Source: Actinomycetota bacterium
GTDB taxonomy: Bacteria; Actinomycetota; Actinomycetes; Actinomycetales; Microbacteriaceae
Direction of reading: 5' to 3'
DNA: 6,068 nt
NCBI GenBank assembly: GCA_009704155.1
Contig: WLES01000057.1
Span: 1-6,068 of the forward strand
The position numbers and the translations under genes are program-made. Every line of letters begins with the position of its first letter. Position 1 is the stretch's first letter. The notes under the pieces are model-generated. The model had not been told where the DNA came from and ran no database searches. It saw only the letters and a program-made list of their open reading frames with translations. This document shows, piece after piece, positions 1 through 6,068 of this stretch.

Positions 1-506
1 ATTTTTCGCGTTGCCATCGCAAGCGGAAAGTTCCACGGGGTGATGAGGAAGCACGGTCCAACCGGACGCTTCGAGACGACCATCGTGCCCGTTCCTTCAG
101 GGTTCGGCCCGTAACGCCCGTTAATGCGAACGGCCTCTTCGGCGAACCAGCGAAGGAACTCGCCGCCGTACGTAACTTCACCCTGCGCTTCAGCGAACGG
201 CTTGCCCATCTCCATCGTCATGAGGAGCGCAAACTCGTCGCGTCGCTCAATGAGAAGTTCCCACGCCTTTCGCAGAATCTCTCCGCGAACACGGGGGGAC
301 GTGTTGCCCCACTCTTCCTGCACAGCCGCTGCTCCGTCAATCGCCTTTTTCGCATCTGCCTCCGAGGCGTCGGCAATAGTCGCGAGGTGGGCGCCGGTAG
401 CTGGGTCAGAGACTTTCAGTGTCTTGCCGCCTTCAGCATCAACCCACTCACCACCGATGAGCAGCTGGGTGGGGATTGACTTGAGAAGATCCGCTTCTGA
501 GCGCAT
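1..506 (-). CDS. gabD: NAD(P)-dependent succinate-semialdehyde dehydrogenase-like aldehyde dehydrogenase (partial, C-terminus outside window)
   Basis: The reverse strand from the ATG at 506-504 reads without a stop to the window edge, giving 168 residues beginning MRSEADLLKSIP. The family normally has about 450-490 residues, so roughly the N-terminal third is present. Visible ALDH-superfamily features are an N-terminal IGGEW (17-21), DPATG (34-38), the GabD-type stretch EMGKPFAEAQGE (99-110), and ITPWNFP (155-161) with the catalytic-site Asn at 159. The catalytic Cys and Glu lie outside the window. The family oxidises succinate semialdehyde to succinate (end of the GABA shunt) in the cytoplasm, but related ALDHs share these motifs, so the substrate is inferred. 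The start is supported by a Shine-Dalgarno sequence GAAAGGA at 521-515, 8 nt upstream. The gene is transcribed away from the tRNA. Confidence 0.85.
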   Translation of the reverse strand, partial: MRSEADLLKSIPTQLLIGGEWVDAEGGKTLKVSDPATGAHLATIADASEADAKKAIDGAAAVQEEWGNTSPRVRGEILRKAWELLIERRDEFALLMTMEMGKPFAEAQGEVTYGGEFLRWFAEEAVRINGRYGPNPEGTGTMVVSKRPVGPCFLITPWNFPLAMATRK

Positions 507-547
507 CGTTAACATCCTTTCGGGACTGGGCGAACGCAGGCGATTTA

Positions 548-575
548 ACTCTACGCCTTTGCACAGCGACATAAA
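548..575 (-). promoter_or_regulatory. Weak candidate promoter for the gabD-like gene
   Basis: In the 81-bp spacer 507-587, the minus strand has a -35-like TTTATG (575-570), a 16-nt gap and a -10-like TAGAGT (553-548, 4 of 6 to TATAAT). This would place a start site roughly 35 nt upstream of the ATG at 506. On the plus strand, the only -10-like element before the tRNA is TAAACT (572-577); it lacks a recognisable -35 and overlaps the minus-strand -35. Divergent promoters must lie here or inside the flanking gene. The matches are weak and could be chance. Confidence 0.25.
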
Positions 576-587
576 CTGTATTCATAG

Positions 588-667
588 GCGGGTGTGGTGA
601 AATTGGTAGACACGCAGGATTTAGGTTCCTGTGCTTCGGCGTGTGGGTTCGAGTCCCTCCACCCGCA
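588..667 (+). tRNA. tRNA-Leu, anticodon UAG
   Basis: A complete cloverleaf of 80 nt can be folded by hand. The acceptor stem GCGGGTG (588-594) pairs with CACCCGC (660-666) and is followed by discriminator A667. The D arm has GTG/CAC around AAATTGGTAGA. The anticodon stem CAGGA/TCCTG (615-619/627-631) encloses loop TTTAGGT with anticodon TAG at 622-624. A class II variable arm is present, with a short stem TGC-TTCG-GCG. The T arm is GTGGG-TTCGAGT-CCCTC, with one T-T mismatch. The long variable arm, the UAG anticodon and discriminator A agree on leucine, reading CUA/CUG codons. The 3' CCA is not encoded (CAC follows), so it must be added by nucleotidyltransferase. The next gene starts 18 nt downstream with no terminator between. 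Confidence 0.96.
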
Positions 668-685
668 CACAACAGAGAGTAAACA

Positions 686-1342
686 ATGACAATCGCAAGC
701 GGTCTATTCGATTCCCAGGCAATCATCGAGGGAGCTGGGGTGTGGGCTGTCGTTGTTGTCGCGGCCATTGTCTTTGTCGAAACAGGCCTCCTCATCGGTT
801 TCCTCTTGCCGGGAGACACTCTGCTTCTCATCACCGGCGTTTTGACGTTCCAGGGAACAATCACGCAACCGATTTGGGTCGTCAGTCTTGTTCTCATCGT
901 CGCGTCGATCGCCGGAAATCAGCTGGGCTACCAGATTGGAAAAATCGGTGGCCCCGCCGTCTTTAAGAAGAGCGAGGGTGGCTTACTCTCGCACAAGAGC
1001 GTCGAGCGCACCGAAGCCTTCTTCCTCAAGTGGGGGCCGCTTTCTCTCACCATCGGGCAATACGTTCCCATCGTTCGCACCCTGCTCCCCGTCGCTGCAG
1101 GCATTGGCCGCATGAATCGTCGCACGTTCACCCTGTTCAACGCGCTCGGAGCCGTGCTGTGGGCCGGACTGCTCCCGATATTCGGTTGGCTCGTTGCCCA
1201 CATCCCCGGAGTTGCCGAGTTAGTGACCGAATACATCGACCTCGTCCTGATCGGAGTCGTCGTCGTTTCGATTGGATCTGTTGGTTTCCACTGGCTCAAA
1301 GAGCGACGGACTATCTCGGCCGAATCAGGCTCCAAGAGTTAG
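686..1342 (+). CDS. DedA/SNARE-associated family integral membrane protein
   Basis: 218 residues, a normal length for the DedA family, whose members are polytopic inner-membrane proteins linked to lipid (undecaprenyl-phosphate or phosphatidylethanolamine) translocation and to membrane-potential and pH homeostasis. Visible features: a hydrophobic segment at about 17-31, the re-entrant-type stretch with E32 and D44 (ETGLLIGFLLPGD, 32-44), a hydrophobic segment at about 64-77, GNQLGYQIGKIGG (77-89), a cytoplasmic-looking basic stretch at 94-106, then FFLKWG (112-117), QYVPIVRTLLPVAAG (125-139), NALGAVLW (152-159), and a final membrane segment at about 184-202 with a basic tail. E32, D44 and R131 match the spacing of the essential E, D and second R known in E. 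coli YqjA; the first Arg position is Gln125. The start ATG has a weak purine-rich site, GAGAG (675-679), 6 nt upstream. The specific substrate cannot be told from sequence. Confidence 0.9.
   Translation: MTIASGLFDSQAIIEGAGVWAVVVVAAIVFVETGLLIGFLLPGDTLLLITGVLTFQGTITQPIWVVSLVLIVASIAGNQLGYQIGKIGGPAVFKKSEGGLLSHKSVERTEAFFLKWGPLSLTIGQYVPIVRTLLPVAAGIGRMNRRTFTLFNALGAVLWAGLLPIFGWLVAHIPGVAELVTEYIDLVLIGVVVVSIGSVGFHWLKERRTISAESGSKS
1325..1342. other. Convergent 3' overlap of dedA-like gene and mntH
   Basis: The plus-strand DedA gene ends with TAG at 1340-1342, while the minus-strand mntH ends with TGA at 1327-1325, so the two coding regions overlap tail to tail by 18 bp. There is no intergenic DNA, and any terminator for one gene must lie inside the other. 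Transcripts from the two strands are therefore expected to overlap at their 3' ends. Confidence 0.9.
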
Positions 1343-2545
1343 AGCAATCAATCCGCCGTTGATGACAATCACGAGGACGGTGGCGATTCCCGCGAGGGTC
1401 CTCACTGCTGAGTGAGCGCGGTGCTCCCCCATGAGTCGCCGTGTGCCCGTGACGAGGATGAGCGGGATGAGAGCGAACGGAATCCCAAAACTCAAGATCA
1501 CCTGGCTGACGATGAGCGCGAAGGTCGGCTCGACCCCCGCGATGAGGAGGACGAGGGCGGGGATCACGGTGATCACGCGACGCACGATGGGAGCGACAGA
1601 GAAGTTCGTCAGCCCCGACATGATTTCGGCACCCGCGTATGCACCGACGGCGGTTGACGCAAGGGATGACGCGAGCAGCCCCACCGCGAACAGAATCGCT
1701 ATCCCGATACCGAGCTCGTCGTTGAGGGCGGAATAAGCCCCGGTCAAGGTTTCGGACTCAGGATTGTCGCCCAGCACAGCTGCCCCAACGACGAGAAGTG
1801 CAATGTTCACGGCTCCAGCAATCGCCAAAGCAACGGTCACGTCAATTCGAGTGGCGCGAAGCAACCTCGGAATATCTGCGCCTGTCGCTGACAGGAAACG
1901 ATCGCGGGAGAACGCTGAATGCGCGTAAATCGCGTGAGGCATGACCGTCGCGCCCAAGATTGCCGCTGCAAGGAGTAGCGAGCCGGATCCTTCCAAACGT
2001 GGCACAAGGCCGCCGACAACAGCCCAGCCATCAACGGGGTGGACAAACAAGCTCGCGGTGAAGCCGATGGCAATCACGACAATAAACAGCGCAATGACGC
2101 GCTCGAATGGCTTCGGGCCGAATCGTGATTGCACACCGAGCAGACCGATGGAAACCGCACCGACGATGAGTCCGCCCAACCACAACGGCAAGTCGAACAA
2201 TAGGTAGAGTGCGACGGCGCCGCCAATGACTTCGGCTACGTCGGTGGCCATAGCAACGAGCTCCCCCTGAACCCAGTAAGCGAGTCGACCGGTCCGCGAC
2301 TGGATTCGCTTTCCCATCACCTCGGGCAGGCTCAGCCCCGTCACAATCCCCAGTTGCGCCGACAGGTACTGAACAACCCAGGCAATGAGATTGCCCATGA
2401 CGACAACCCAGATCAGCAAATATCCAAACTGCGAGCCACCTGTGATGTTGGACGCAACATTGCCAGGGTCAAGGTACGCAACTCCAGCCACCATCGCGGG
2501 ACCCAACAAAGAAATAATTGGTGACGGCGCGGAGCGGTTAGGCAC
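1325..2545 (-). CDS. mntH: NRAMP-family Mn2+/divalent metal cation transporter MntH
   Basis: 406 residues, close to E. coli MntH (about 412). It is a very hydrophobic protein with about eleven membrane segments expected, which imports Mn2+ (and often Fe2+) by proton symport. Diagnostic motifs are DPGN in TM1 (D26, G28, N29), MATDVAEVIGGA in TM3 (99-110), and the TM6 motif with A199, M202, P203 and H204 in ATVMPH. D26, N29, A199 and M202 correspond to the metal-binding residues of characterised NRAMPs. The Ala after MPH, where many homologues have Asn, I recall as common in actinobacteria. The start is GTG at 2545-2543. It overlaps the rdgB stop by one base (TAGTG) and has GGAGAAG (2560-2554) 8 nt upstream. 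It is the last gene of the minus-strand block and has no upstream region of its own. Confidence 0.95.
   Translation of the reverse strand: MPNRSAPSPIISLLGPAMVAGVAYLDPGNVASNITGGSQFGYLLIWVVVMGNLIAWVVQYLSAQLGIVTGLSLPEVMGKRIQSRTGRLAYWVQGELVAMATDVAEVIGGAVALYLLFDLPLWLGGLIVGAVSIGLLGVQSRFGPKPFERVIALFIVVIAIGFTASLFVHPVDGWAVVGGLVPRLEGSGSLLLAAAILGATVMPHAIYAHSAFSRDRFLSATGADIPRLLRATRIDVTVALAIAGAVNIALLVVGAAVLGDNPESETLTGAYSALNDELGIGIAILFAVGLLASSLASTAVGAYAGAEIMSGLTNFSVAPIVRRVITVIPALVLLIAGVEPTFALIVSQVILSFGIPFALIPLILVTGTRRLMGEHRAHSAVRTLAGIATVLVIVINGGLIALTLGA
1401..1416 (+). terminator. Small hairpin, possible U-less terminator for the DedA gene
   Basis: CTCACT (1401-1406), loop GCTG and AGTGAG (1411-1416) form a perfect 6-bp stem 58 nt past the DedA stop codon and inside the mntH C-terminal coding region. 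No T tract follows in the plus direction, so it is not a canonical intrinsic terminator. A U-less actinobacterial type is conceivable. The hairpin may simply be a coding coincidence. Confidence 0.2.
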
Positions 2546-2560
2546 TACGCCAGCTTCTCC
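2543..2560 (-). promoter_or_regulatory. RBS and TAGTG stop-start junction of rdgB/mntH
   Basis: On the minus strand, GGAGAAG (2560-2554) lies within the last codons of rdgB, 8 nt before the GTG start of mntH (2545-2543). The rdgB stop TAG (2547-2545) shares its G with the GTG. This supports the GTG start, since the next in-frame ATG (codon 18) would cut into TM1 just before DPGN. It also suggests that ribosomes finishing rdgB can reinitiate on mntH. Confidence 0.75.
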
Positions 2561-3186
2561 GCGATGTAACGGTTAATCGCAGGTGCAATTTTCCCGAGCG
2601 CTCGCGCGCGGTGGCTCAGTGCAGCCTTGACGTTCGGCGGCAGCTCAGCGGAGGTCACCGTCACGTGGTCAGGGGCAAAGATGGGGTCATACCCGAATCC
2701 GTTCTCACCCTTTTCCGCCATTCGCAGCTTCCCCGGCCATTCACCAATCTCGACACGCTCGCCCTGCGCGGTGACGAATGCGACTGCGCACACAAACTGC
2801 GCGTTTCGATTCTTCTTGCCCTTCATCGCGTCGAGGAGTGCCCGTCGATTCGCTTCGTCGGTGCCAGCCTCGGTGTATCGCGCGGAGTTGATTCCCGGTG
2901 CGCCATCAAGCGCGTCGACGCACACACCGGAATCGTCCGCAAGAGACGGCAGCCCCGTTCGCGCAAAGGCGGCTCGCGCCTTGATGAGCGCGTTCTCGGC
3001 GAACGTCGAACCGTCTTCCTTCGGGGGTTTACCTGTCACCGGCTGGAGGTCGAGCGGGAATCCAATGAGCGGAAGAAGTGAGCGGGCGATTTCCTCAACC
3101 TTGTGCGCGTTGTGAGTCGCAATAACGATTGTCGTCGGGGGCTCAGCCGATTCTTCGACATCATCGACGTCGTCTTCTTTTCGCAT
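2545..3186 (-). CDS. rdgB: RdgB/HAM1-family non-canonical purine NTP pyrophosphatase (dITP/XTP)
   Basis: 213 residues. The enzyme hydrolyses dITP, ITP and XTP to the monophosphate plus pyrophosphate in the cytoplasm, keeping deaminated purines out of DNA and RNA; it needs Mg2+. The HAM1 fold motifs appear in order: IATHNAHKVEEI (22-33), TFAENALIKA (61-70), LADDSG (83-88, with the catalytic-type Asp at 85), GFGYDPIF (163-170) and LSHRARAL (190-197). The start ATG at 3186-3184 shares its A with the rph stop in TGATG; no nearer ATG/GTG/TTG start lies between it and the core. This leaves about 17 residues, [17 protein letters not shown], ahead of the usual N-terminal strand, a short acidic extension. 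No strong Shine-Dalgarno is visible (only a G-rich GGTGGG within rph), consistent with translational coupling. Confidence 0.95.
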   Translation of the reverse strand: MRKEDDVDDVEESAEPPTTIVIATHNAHKVEEIARSLLPLIGFPLDLQPVTGKPPKEDGSTFAENALIKARAAFARTGLPSLADDSGVCVDALDGAPGINSARYTEAGTDEANRRALLDAMKGKKNRNAQFVCAVAFVTAQGERVEIGEWPGKLRMAEKGENGFGYDPIFAPDHVTVTSAELPPNVKAALSHRARALGKIAPAINRYIAEKLA

Positions 3187-3917
3187 CAGCCACCCACCGC
3201 CAACGTCGCAGTCTGAATCTCCGTGAGTCGCGCGGTTCCGTTGAGTGCGAGAGTGAGGAGCTGGTCGAGTTCTGCGCGATCGAACGGCACTCCCTCAGCG
3301 GTTCCCTGCACTTCAACAAAGAGCCCACGGCCCGTCGCAACAACGTTCATGTCGGTCTCGGCGCGGACATCCTCGGTGTATTGCAGATCAAGCATCGGCT
3401 CGCCGTCGATAATGCCGACGCTAATGGCTGCGACGGAATCAACGATGGCCTTTGCGTTTTTCGCAATGAAACCCTTTTCGCGGCCCCATTCGATTGCGTC
3501 GGCGAGGGCGATGTACGCACCCGTGATGGCCGCCGTTCGCGTTCCACCATCGGCCTGCAGAACATCGCAGTCGATGACAATCGTGTTTTCTCCAAGAGCT
3601 TTCATGTCAACAACTGCGCGGAGGCTGCGGCCGATGAGGCGAGAAATCTCGTGGGTGCGACCACCAATTTTTCCCTTGACGCTTTCGCGGTCGTTGCGGT
3701 CATTCGTGGCGCGCGGAAGCATCGCGTACTCGGCGGTGACCCACCCCTTGCCTTTGCCGACCATCCAGCGCGGAACACCGTTCGTGAACGAGGCGGTGCA
3801 CAGCACCTTGGTGTTTCCGAACGAAATCAGCGCGCTACCTTCGGCCTGCGCCGACCAACCCCTCTCGATGACAACCGGGCGAAGCTCGTCGTTCGTGCGA
3901 CCGTCGATGCGGCTCAT
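3186..3917 (-). CDS. rph: Ribonuclease PH
   Basis: 243 residues, full length for RNase PH, the phosphorolytic 3'-5' exoribonuclease that trims tRNA precursor 3' ends in the cytoplasm as a hexameric ring. Motifs: RIDGR at the N-terminus (3-7), [18 protein letters not shown] (54-71), [16 protein letters not shown] (85-100) with R87 at the phosphate-binding position, the second phosphate-binding loop GGTRT (124-128), and the acidic metal-site region [13 protein letters not shown] (177-189). The key residues look intact. The start ATG (3917-3915) overlaps the murI stop in ATGA and has a strong GAGGAG (3928-3923) 5 nt upstream. The trimming role suits the non-CCA-encoded tRNA type seen here, but no direct link is implied. 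Confidence 0.97.
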   Translation of the reverse strand: MSRIDGRTNDELRPVVIERGWSAQAEGSALISFGNTKVLCTASFTNGVPRWMVGKGKGWVTAEYAMLPRATNDRNDRESVKGKIGGRTHEISRLIGRSLRAVVDMKALGENTIVIDCDVLQADGGTRTAAITGAYIALADAIEWGREKGFIAKNAKAIVDSVAAISVGIIDGEPMLDLQYTEDVRAETDMNVVATGRGLFVEVQGTAEGVPFDRAELDQLLTLALNGTARLTEIQTATLAVGG

Positions 3918-4768
3918 TGTGTCTCCTCGTTGATGTCAGCGATTGTGGGAATGGTTCCCGTGGGAAAAGCGTCGACACGGTTTACTTCGAGCCCGAGAAA
4001 ACGGTGAGCGAGCGTTTCGAAGCGAACCGTGTCATCCCCCGTGGTTTCGAACGAGTGCGTCGGGGCAGACGAATCAGTGCGCAGAATGTTGTGGCTGACA
4101 AGCGACTGATACACCTCGAAGGCGGTGGCATCGGCACTCGACACGAGGGACACGTCGGGGCCCATCACGTACTGGATTGCGGCCGAAATCATCGGGTAGT
4201 GGGTGCAGCCGAGAACGACCGTGTCGACCTTTGCATCCTTGAGGGGCTGAAGATAGTCACGTGCGACGGCGAACAGCTCGTCGCCGCTCGTCACCCCGGC
4301 CTCAACAAACTCGACGAACCGCGGGCACGCGGCTGCGGTGACCACAATCTCGGGGTCGGCGACGAACGAGTCCTGGTATGCACGAGACTTGATCGTTCCC
4401 TCCGTACCAATGACTCCGATTCGCTTGGTTCGCGTTCGGGTTACCGCGGTGCGCACTGCAGGCTGGATGACTTCAATTACGGGAATACCGAGGCGATCCG
4501 AATACCGTTCTTTAGCGTCGCGAAACATGGCAGCCGAGGCTGTGTTGCAGGCGATGACAAGAGCCTTGACACCCTGATCAGCGAGTGACTCGAGGAGGGC
4601 TAGAGCGTGATCGCGCACCTCAGAAATTGGGAGCGGGCCGTAAGGGCCATTCGCCGTGTCACCGATGTATCGAATTGATTCGTTGGGCAACTGATCAATC
4701 ACGGCGCGCGCGACGGTAAGTCCACCAACCCCGCTGTCGATGATGCCGATTGCTGCGTTCGAATTCAC
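3914..4768 (-). CDS. murI: Glutamate racemase
   Basis: 284 residues, a normal length. This cofactor-independent cytoplasmic enzyme converts L-glutamate to D-glutamate for peptidoglycan. Visible motifs: [13 protein letters not shown] (7-19) with the active-site D11-S12, GPYGPLP (41-47), the first catalytic cysteine in ACNTAS (C74), and the second in GCTHYP (C188). Both catalytic cysteines are intact. The start is GTG at 4768-4766: an in-frame TAG (4780-4778) lies three codons upstream, so no earlier start is possible, and the DSG motif begins soon after, so no later start fits. The upstream site is weak (TAGG at 4780-4777, 8 nt spacing). The gene follows pncB by 18 nt and overlaps rph by 4 nt, which suggests operon expression. 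Confidence 0.96.
   Translation of the reverse strand: MNSNAAIGIIDSGVGGLTVARAVIDQLPNESIRYIGDTANGPYGPLPISEVRDHALALLESLADQGVKALVIACNTASAAMFRDAKERYSDRLGIPVIEVIQPAVRTAVTRTRTKRIGVIGTEGTIKSRAYQDSFVADPEIVVTAAACPRFVEFVEAGVTSGDELFAVARDYLQPLKDAKVDTVVLGCTHYPMISAAIQYVMGPDVSLVSSADATAFEVYQSLVSHNILRTDSSAPTHSFETTGDDTVRFETLAHRFLGLEVNRVDAFPTGTIPTIADINEETQ
3923..3928 (-). promoter_or_regulatory. Strong RBS for rph inside the murI 3' end
   Basis: GAGGAG on the minus strand (3928-3923) sits 5 nt before the rph ATG and encodes part of the murI C-terminal Glu-Glu. It is the clearest Shine-Dalgarno of the operon, so rph could be translated independently as well as by coupling through the ATGA overlap. Confidence 0.75.
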
Positions 4769-4786
4769 CGTTTCAGCCTAGCGACA

Positions 4787-6068
4787 TCACGGAAAGACGG
4801 TTGGGATCGCGGGGTCACCCGGCGACAATCGCAATGCACTGTCGGCCAATTCGGCGCGTGCGCGTTCGTGGTGTGCGCGGGCGTCATGCACCGCCGACTG
4901 TCCCCGAAGCGAGTCAACGGGAACACCGTTGTCGATAAACACGACATCGAGTTCGCGAGAGGAGCCGAACCCAACGGGTTCGTTTCCGACATACACGCGC
5001 TCCTCAACCGCAAACCCGCTATCGATTGTTCGATACGGGTGCTTTCGTCCGGCAGGGTTTGACTTCTCAGGCGATCGCTTCGCGACGGAAACCCAGTCCC
5101 CCGAGTCGTCGACGTGTTCAACGAGTTTGTAGACGAACCCAGCTGCCGGATAACCGCCACCCGTGACGAGTGCAGTTCCGACACCGAAGATGTCGACCGG
5201 AGTTCCTCGAAGGGCAGTGATGGTGTTCTCATTAAGGTCGTTCGTGACGACGATCTTCGTCGAAGTTGCCCCGAGTGAATCAAGTTGAGCGCGAACCTCG
5301 CGCACGAGGTGCGGTAAGTCACCGGAGTCAAGCCGAACCCCTCCAAGGTTCGGGCCAGCGACGCGAACCGCCGTCTCAACCGCCGCACGAACGTCAAACG
5401 TGTCGACGAGGAGCGTTGTGGATTCCCCCAGTGCGGCGACCTGAGCACGAAACGCGTCCTCTTCGGTGTCGTGCAACAGCGTGAACGAGTGTGCTGAGGT
5501 CCCACGCGTGGGGATGTCCCACAACCGTCCGGCCTCGAGGTTGCTCGTCGCCGCAAAACCGGCGATGTAGGCGGCGCGAGCAGCCGCAACCGCGGCGAAT
5601 TCAGATGTGCGGCGCGACCCCATCTCGATGAGGTCTCTTCCATCAGCTGCGGTCACCATTCGAGTCGCGGCCGTCGCGATTGCCGAGTCGTAGTTGAGGA
5701 CGGAAAGAACGAGTGTTTCGAGGATTACCGCTTCGGCAAACGTCCCCTCGACCTGAAGAACCGGAGAGCCGGGGAAGAATAGTTCGCCTTCGCGGTAACC
5801 GCGAATGGTTCCCGTGAAGCGATAGTCGGATAGGTAATCGATAGTCTCTGTGCCGACGACGTGTTCGCTGGAGAGCCACTCCAGGGTCGCCGTGTCGAAA
5901 CGGAATGCGTCAACCGCATCGATGAGTCGCCCGGTGCCCGCGACCACACCGAACCGGCGTCCACCGCTGAGGCGCCGCGAAAACACTTCAAAAACGCAGG
6001 GCCGCTCGGCGCGTCCGGCTTTCAGAGCGGCTTCGATCATCGTGAGCTCGTACTTGTCGGTGAGCAAA
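4787..6068 (-). CDS. pncB: Nicotinate phosphoribosyltransferase (partial, N-terminus outside window)
   Basis: An open frame of 427 codons from the right window edge to TGA at 4789-4787. The enzyme makes nicotinate mononucleotide from nicotinate and PRPP, with ATP hydrolysis, in the Preiss-Handler NAD salvage pathway. Motifs (numbered from the TTG codon at 6067): LTDKYELTM (2-10), EMGSRRTSE (148-156), RGTSAHSF (188-195) with the histidine expected to be phosphorylated at 193, VRLDSGDL (244-251), KIVVTNDLNE (271-280) and FGVGTALVTGG (294-304), followed by a C-terminal domain. The family usually begins with a few residues before LLTDxYELTM, so the TTG at 6067-6065 is probably an internal Leu and the true start lies just beyond the window. 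It is the most upstream visible gene of the minus-strand block. Confidence 0.95.
   Translation of the reverse strand, partial: LLTDKYELTMIEAALKAGRAERPCVFEVFSRRLSGGRRFGVVAGTGRLIDAVDAFRFDTATLEWLSSEHVVGTETIDYLSDYRFTGTIRGYREGELFFPGSPVLQVEGTFAEAVILETLVLSVLNYDSAIATAATRMVTAADGRDLIEMGSRRTSEFAAVAAARAAYIAGFAATSNLEAGRLWDIPTRGTSAHSFTLLHDTEEDAFRAQVAALGESTTLLVDTFDVRAAVETAVRVAGPNLGGVRLDSGDLPHLVREVRAQLDSLGATSTKIVVTNDLNENTITALRGTPVDIFGVGTALVTGGGYPAAGFVYKLVEHVDDSGDWVSVAKRSPEKSNPAGRKHPYRTIDSGFAVEERVYVGNEPVGFGSSRELDVVFIDNGVPVDSLRGQSAVHDARAHHERARAELADSALRLSPGDPAIPTVFP

Noticed and set aside
559..584. TTGCAC (559-564) with TATTCA (579-584) as a tRNA promoter
   Set aside because: The spacer is only 14 nt, and the implied start site would fall inside the mature tRNA.
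640..667. tRNA-Leu 3' end as a mobile-element attachment site
   Set aside because: tRNA-Leu genes often host integrative elements, but there is no integrase gene, no repeated copy of the tRNA 3' end noticed in the window, and housekeeping-type genes follow directly.
448..897. Minus-strand 149-codon frame and plus-strand frame 631-966 covering the tRNA
   Set aside because: Both run through the tRNA gene and the DedA coding region in the wrong frame, and neither has a recognisable motif.
1373..1403. Inverted repeat GAGGAC/GTCCTC with a 19-nt loop after dedA
   Set aside because: The loop is long, no T tract follows and it lies inside mntH coding sequence; too weak to call a terminator.
2595..2604. 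Perfect palindrome CGAGCGCTCG near the rdgB 3' end
   Set aside because: It encodes normal RdgB residues (RAL region), has no loop to form a hairpin, and short GC palindromes are expected by chance in GC-rich DNA.
3129..4007. Long plus-strand open frames opposite rph and rdgB (292 aa at 3129-4007, 236 aa at 3223-3933)
   Set aside because: They are antisense to clear RNase PH and RdgB genes, and their composition (Arg/Ser-rich, no recognisable motif) is typical of shadow frames in GC-rich DNA.
4765..5643. 292-codon minus-strand open frame in another frame of pncB
   Set aside because: It overlaps the well-supported nicotinate phosphoribosyltransferase frame on the same strand and is a low-complexity Arg/Ser/Thr-rich shadow.

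Overview
The window looks like ordinary chromosomal DNA from a fairly high-G+C actinobacterium. Microbacteriaceae or a close relative is my guess, based on actinobacterial-style protein variants (MurI with GPYGPLP, MntH with MPHAIYAHS) and on the gene order pncB - murI - rph - rdgB. I judged base composition by eye and did not count it. Nearly every base is coding, and no phage, IS, CRISPR or defence genes are visible.

Layout, left to right. Positions 1-506 (minus) hold the N-terminal third of an aldehyde dehydrogenase of the succinate-semialdehyde dehydrogenase (GabD) type, running off the left edge. An 81-bp divergent spacer (507-587) follows. Positions 588-667 (plus) are a tRNA-Leu with anticodon UAG. 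Only 18 nt later, a DedA-family membrane protein gene starts (686-1342, plus). Its last 18 bp overlap the 3' end of a convergent gene on the minus strand.

The rest (1325-6068) is one tightly packed minus-strand block, transcribed from right to left: nicotinate phosphoribosyltransferase (pncB, 5' end outside the window), 18-nt gap, glutamate racemase (murI), 4-nt ATGA overlap, RNase PH (rph), 1-nt TGATG overlap, RdgB/HAM1 dITP/XTP pyrophosphatase (rdgB), 1-nt TAGTG overlap, and an NRAMP-type Mn2+/divalent metal transporter (mntH). The junctions suggest one operon with translational coupling. The products cover NAD salvage, D-glutamate for peptidoglycan, tRNA 3'-end trimming, nucleotide-pool cleaning and metal uptake: housekeeping functions rather than one pathway. 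A link through Mg2+/Mn2+-dependent enzymes is possible but is only inference.

I found no convincing undescribed system. The points most worth a second look are the tRNA-Leu/dedA arrangement with an 18-nt spacer, a Gln where a functionally important Arg is expected in the DedA protein, the convergent dedA/mntH overlap that leaves no room for intergenic terminators, and mntH sitting without its own upstream region at the end of a housekeeping operon.
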